Shown piece after piece: positions 59,655-60,300 of a DNA stretch of 60,300 nucleotides. How positions within the stretch are numbered: the stretch's first letter is position 1; the number at the start of each line of letters is the position of its first letter. A program made the position numbers and the translations under genes. This DNA comes from RYN-428 sp035551995 (GTDB lineage Bacteria > Planctomycetota > Phycisphaerae > Tepidisphaerales > Tepidisphaeraceae), in NCBI GenBank assembly GCA_035551995.1, contig DASZME010000050.1, positions 1 through 60,300 of the forward strand, read 5' to 3'. The notes beneath the pieces are model-generated. The model saw only the letters and a list, made by a program, of their open reading frames with translations, was not told the origin of the DNA and did no database searches.

Positions 59655-60300
59655 TCACGGCTTCGGGGTTGATCCTCGTGTCGGGCTTGCGCCCCACGGC
59701 ACACGTTGCGCGATACACCGCAACCGCCTGTACACCTTTAACAGCGTCGAACGGACAGGGCCGAAGTCTTCAGGAGAACCGCGGAGGGACACAGGCAGTT
59801 GCTGTGCCATCGCCGCCGACAGCGGTACGCCGTGCCAGATCATGCTGCGCTGGCCGCGCAGGAAAACCTGGCCGTCGTAGCCGTAGAAGAAATGGGTTAC
59901 GCCGCTTGAATCGTCGCGAAGGGCGTGGATGGAGTTGTCGGCGATTTCGAACGCGGGGAAGTATTCCGACGCGACGAAAATCGCGTTGTTCCACGTGACC
60001 GCTACCAGCTCGTATTGCTTTTCCCGGGCGAGGGCATTGATCGAAGAGATCGAGCTCCCTTGTTGGACACGGGGATTGCGTTCTTGCACGAACTCTACGC
60101 CAGTTGCGATCGTGGGGTTGAACTCGACGACGACGATTTTCGGATGATATATAGTGACTGCCGACCACGCATGGTAGTCGTTCCCGTCGATGTCGATCGA
60201 GAGGAGGTCGAAATCGGCAGGTATGCCAAGCGGGTCGAGGATGACGTCCAGACTGTCCGCGGCGCCGAAGCCGACCCTTCTTGGTATCGTCTTGACGTTT
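59655..60300 (-). CDS. FkbM-like methyltransferase, N-terminus beyond window edge
   Basis: The frame is open to the right edge. Visible codons give FDLLSIDIDGNDYHAWSAVT, KIVVVEFNPTIATGVEFVQE and NPRVQQGSSISSINALAREK, then YELVAVTWNNAIFVASEYFP. IDIDGNDY with VVVEFNP is a post-motif-I/II arrangement seen in FkbM and related SAM-dependent methyltransferases. The SAM motif I itself is outside the window. It ends 1 nt before the flippase start, forming an operon. Polysaccharide modification is the likely role. Incomplete evidence. Confidence 0.7.
   Translation of the reverse strand, partial: NVKTIPRRVGFGAADSLDVILDPLGIPADFDLLSIDIDGNDYHAWSAVTIYHPKIVVVEFNPTIATGVEFVQERNPRVQQGSSISSINALAREKQYELVAVTWNNAIFVASEYFPAFEIADNSIHALRDDSSGVTHFFYGYDGQVFLRGQRSMIWHGVPLSAAMAQQLPVSLRGSPEDFGPVRSTLLKVYRRLRCIAQRVPWGASPTRGSTPKP

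Overview
The window looks like chromosomal DNA of a Gram-negative member of the Planctomycetota, possibly Phycisphaerae-like. I infer this from the adjacent DUF1552 and PSCyt1/DUF1592 genes (families especially abundant in Planctomycetes), the vWA/GATase-like membrane protein, the O-antigen-type Wzm/Wzt exporter and MltA (both imply an outer membrane), the high GC content, and frequent GTG starts with patchy Shine-Dalgarno sites. Species cannot be read from the sequence. I saw no rRNA, tRNA, CRISPR array or insertion sequence.

Left part (1-25.8 kb): a partial murG on the left edge; a sulfonate/nitrate-type ABC importer (binding protein, ATPase, permease); a PPP-type phosphatase; a large secreted protein with NEW3-like features; an MNT/HEPN module whose HEPN toxin is broken; a polytopic membrane protein; a methyltransferase/glycosyltransferase pair; a Uma2 protein; a vWA protein; the DUF1592/DUF1552 pair; a hybrid histidine kinase; and a Gfo/Idh/MocA dehydrogenase.

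Middle (25.8-42 kb): dnaN and a DUF721/DciA-like gene follow a 530-bp AT-richer spacer with three DnaA-box-like 9-mers, a candidate oriC, though dnaA is absent. asnB follows. A long minus-strand chaperone run comes next: groES, groEL1, a HEPN remnant, a 97-aa gene, dnaJ, grpE, then fmdB, yacG and a zinc-ribbon P-loop protein. A second, solo groEL with a Gly-Gly-Met tail lies upstream. Between and around these are an intact PemK-type toxin-antitoxin pair and several decayed toxin-antitoxin-like genes (DUF4160 and DUF2442 copies with stops and frameshifts).

Right part (42-60.3 kb): a di-haem cytochrome peroxidase-like protein, a DUF2304/GT2 pair, then a minus-strand surface-polysaccharide locus: Wzm permease, Wzt ATPase with a C-terminal extension, a methyltransferase carrying a seven-copy heptad-indexed coiled coil, a GT2, and a GT4-GT2 fusion. 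This arrangement resembles chain-length control by a terminating methyltransferase with a coiled-coil ruler, as in WbdD systems (inference). Then come MltA, a broken VIT/vWA gene, a YciE-like ferritin-fold protein, an uncharacterised three-gene lipoprotein cassette, a polysaccharide flippase and a partial FkbM-like gene.

Intergenic DNA is rich in two repeat classes: short palindromes with a GCAAGC core followed by CCGCTAAACG, and inverted arrays of degenerate 7-8-mers whose word differs at every site.
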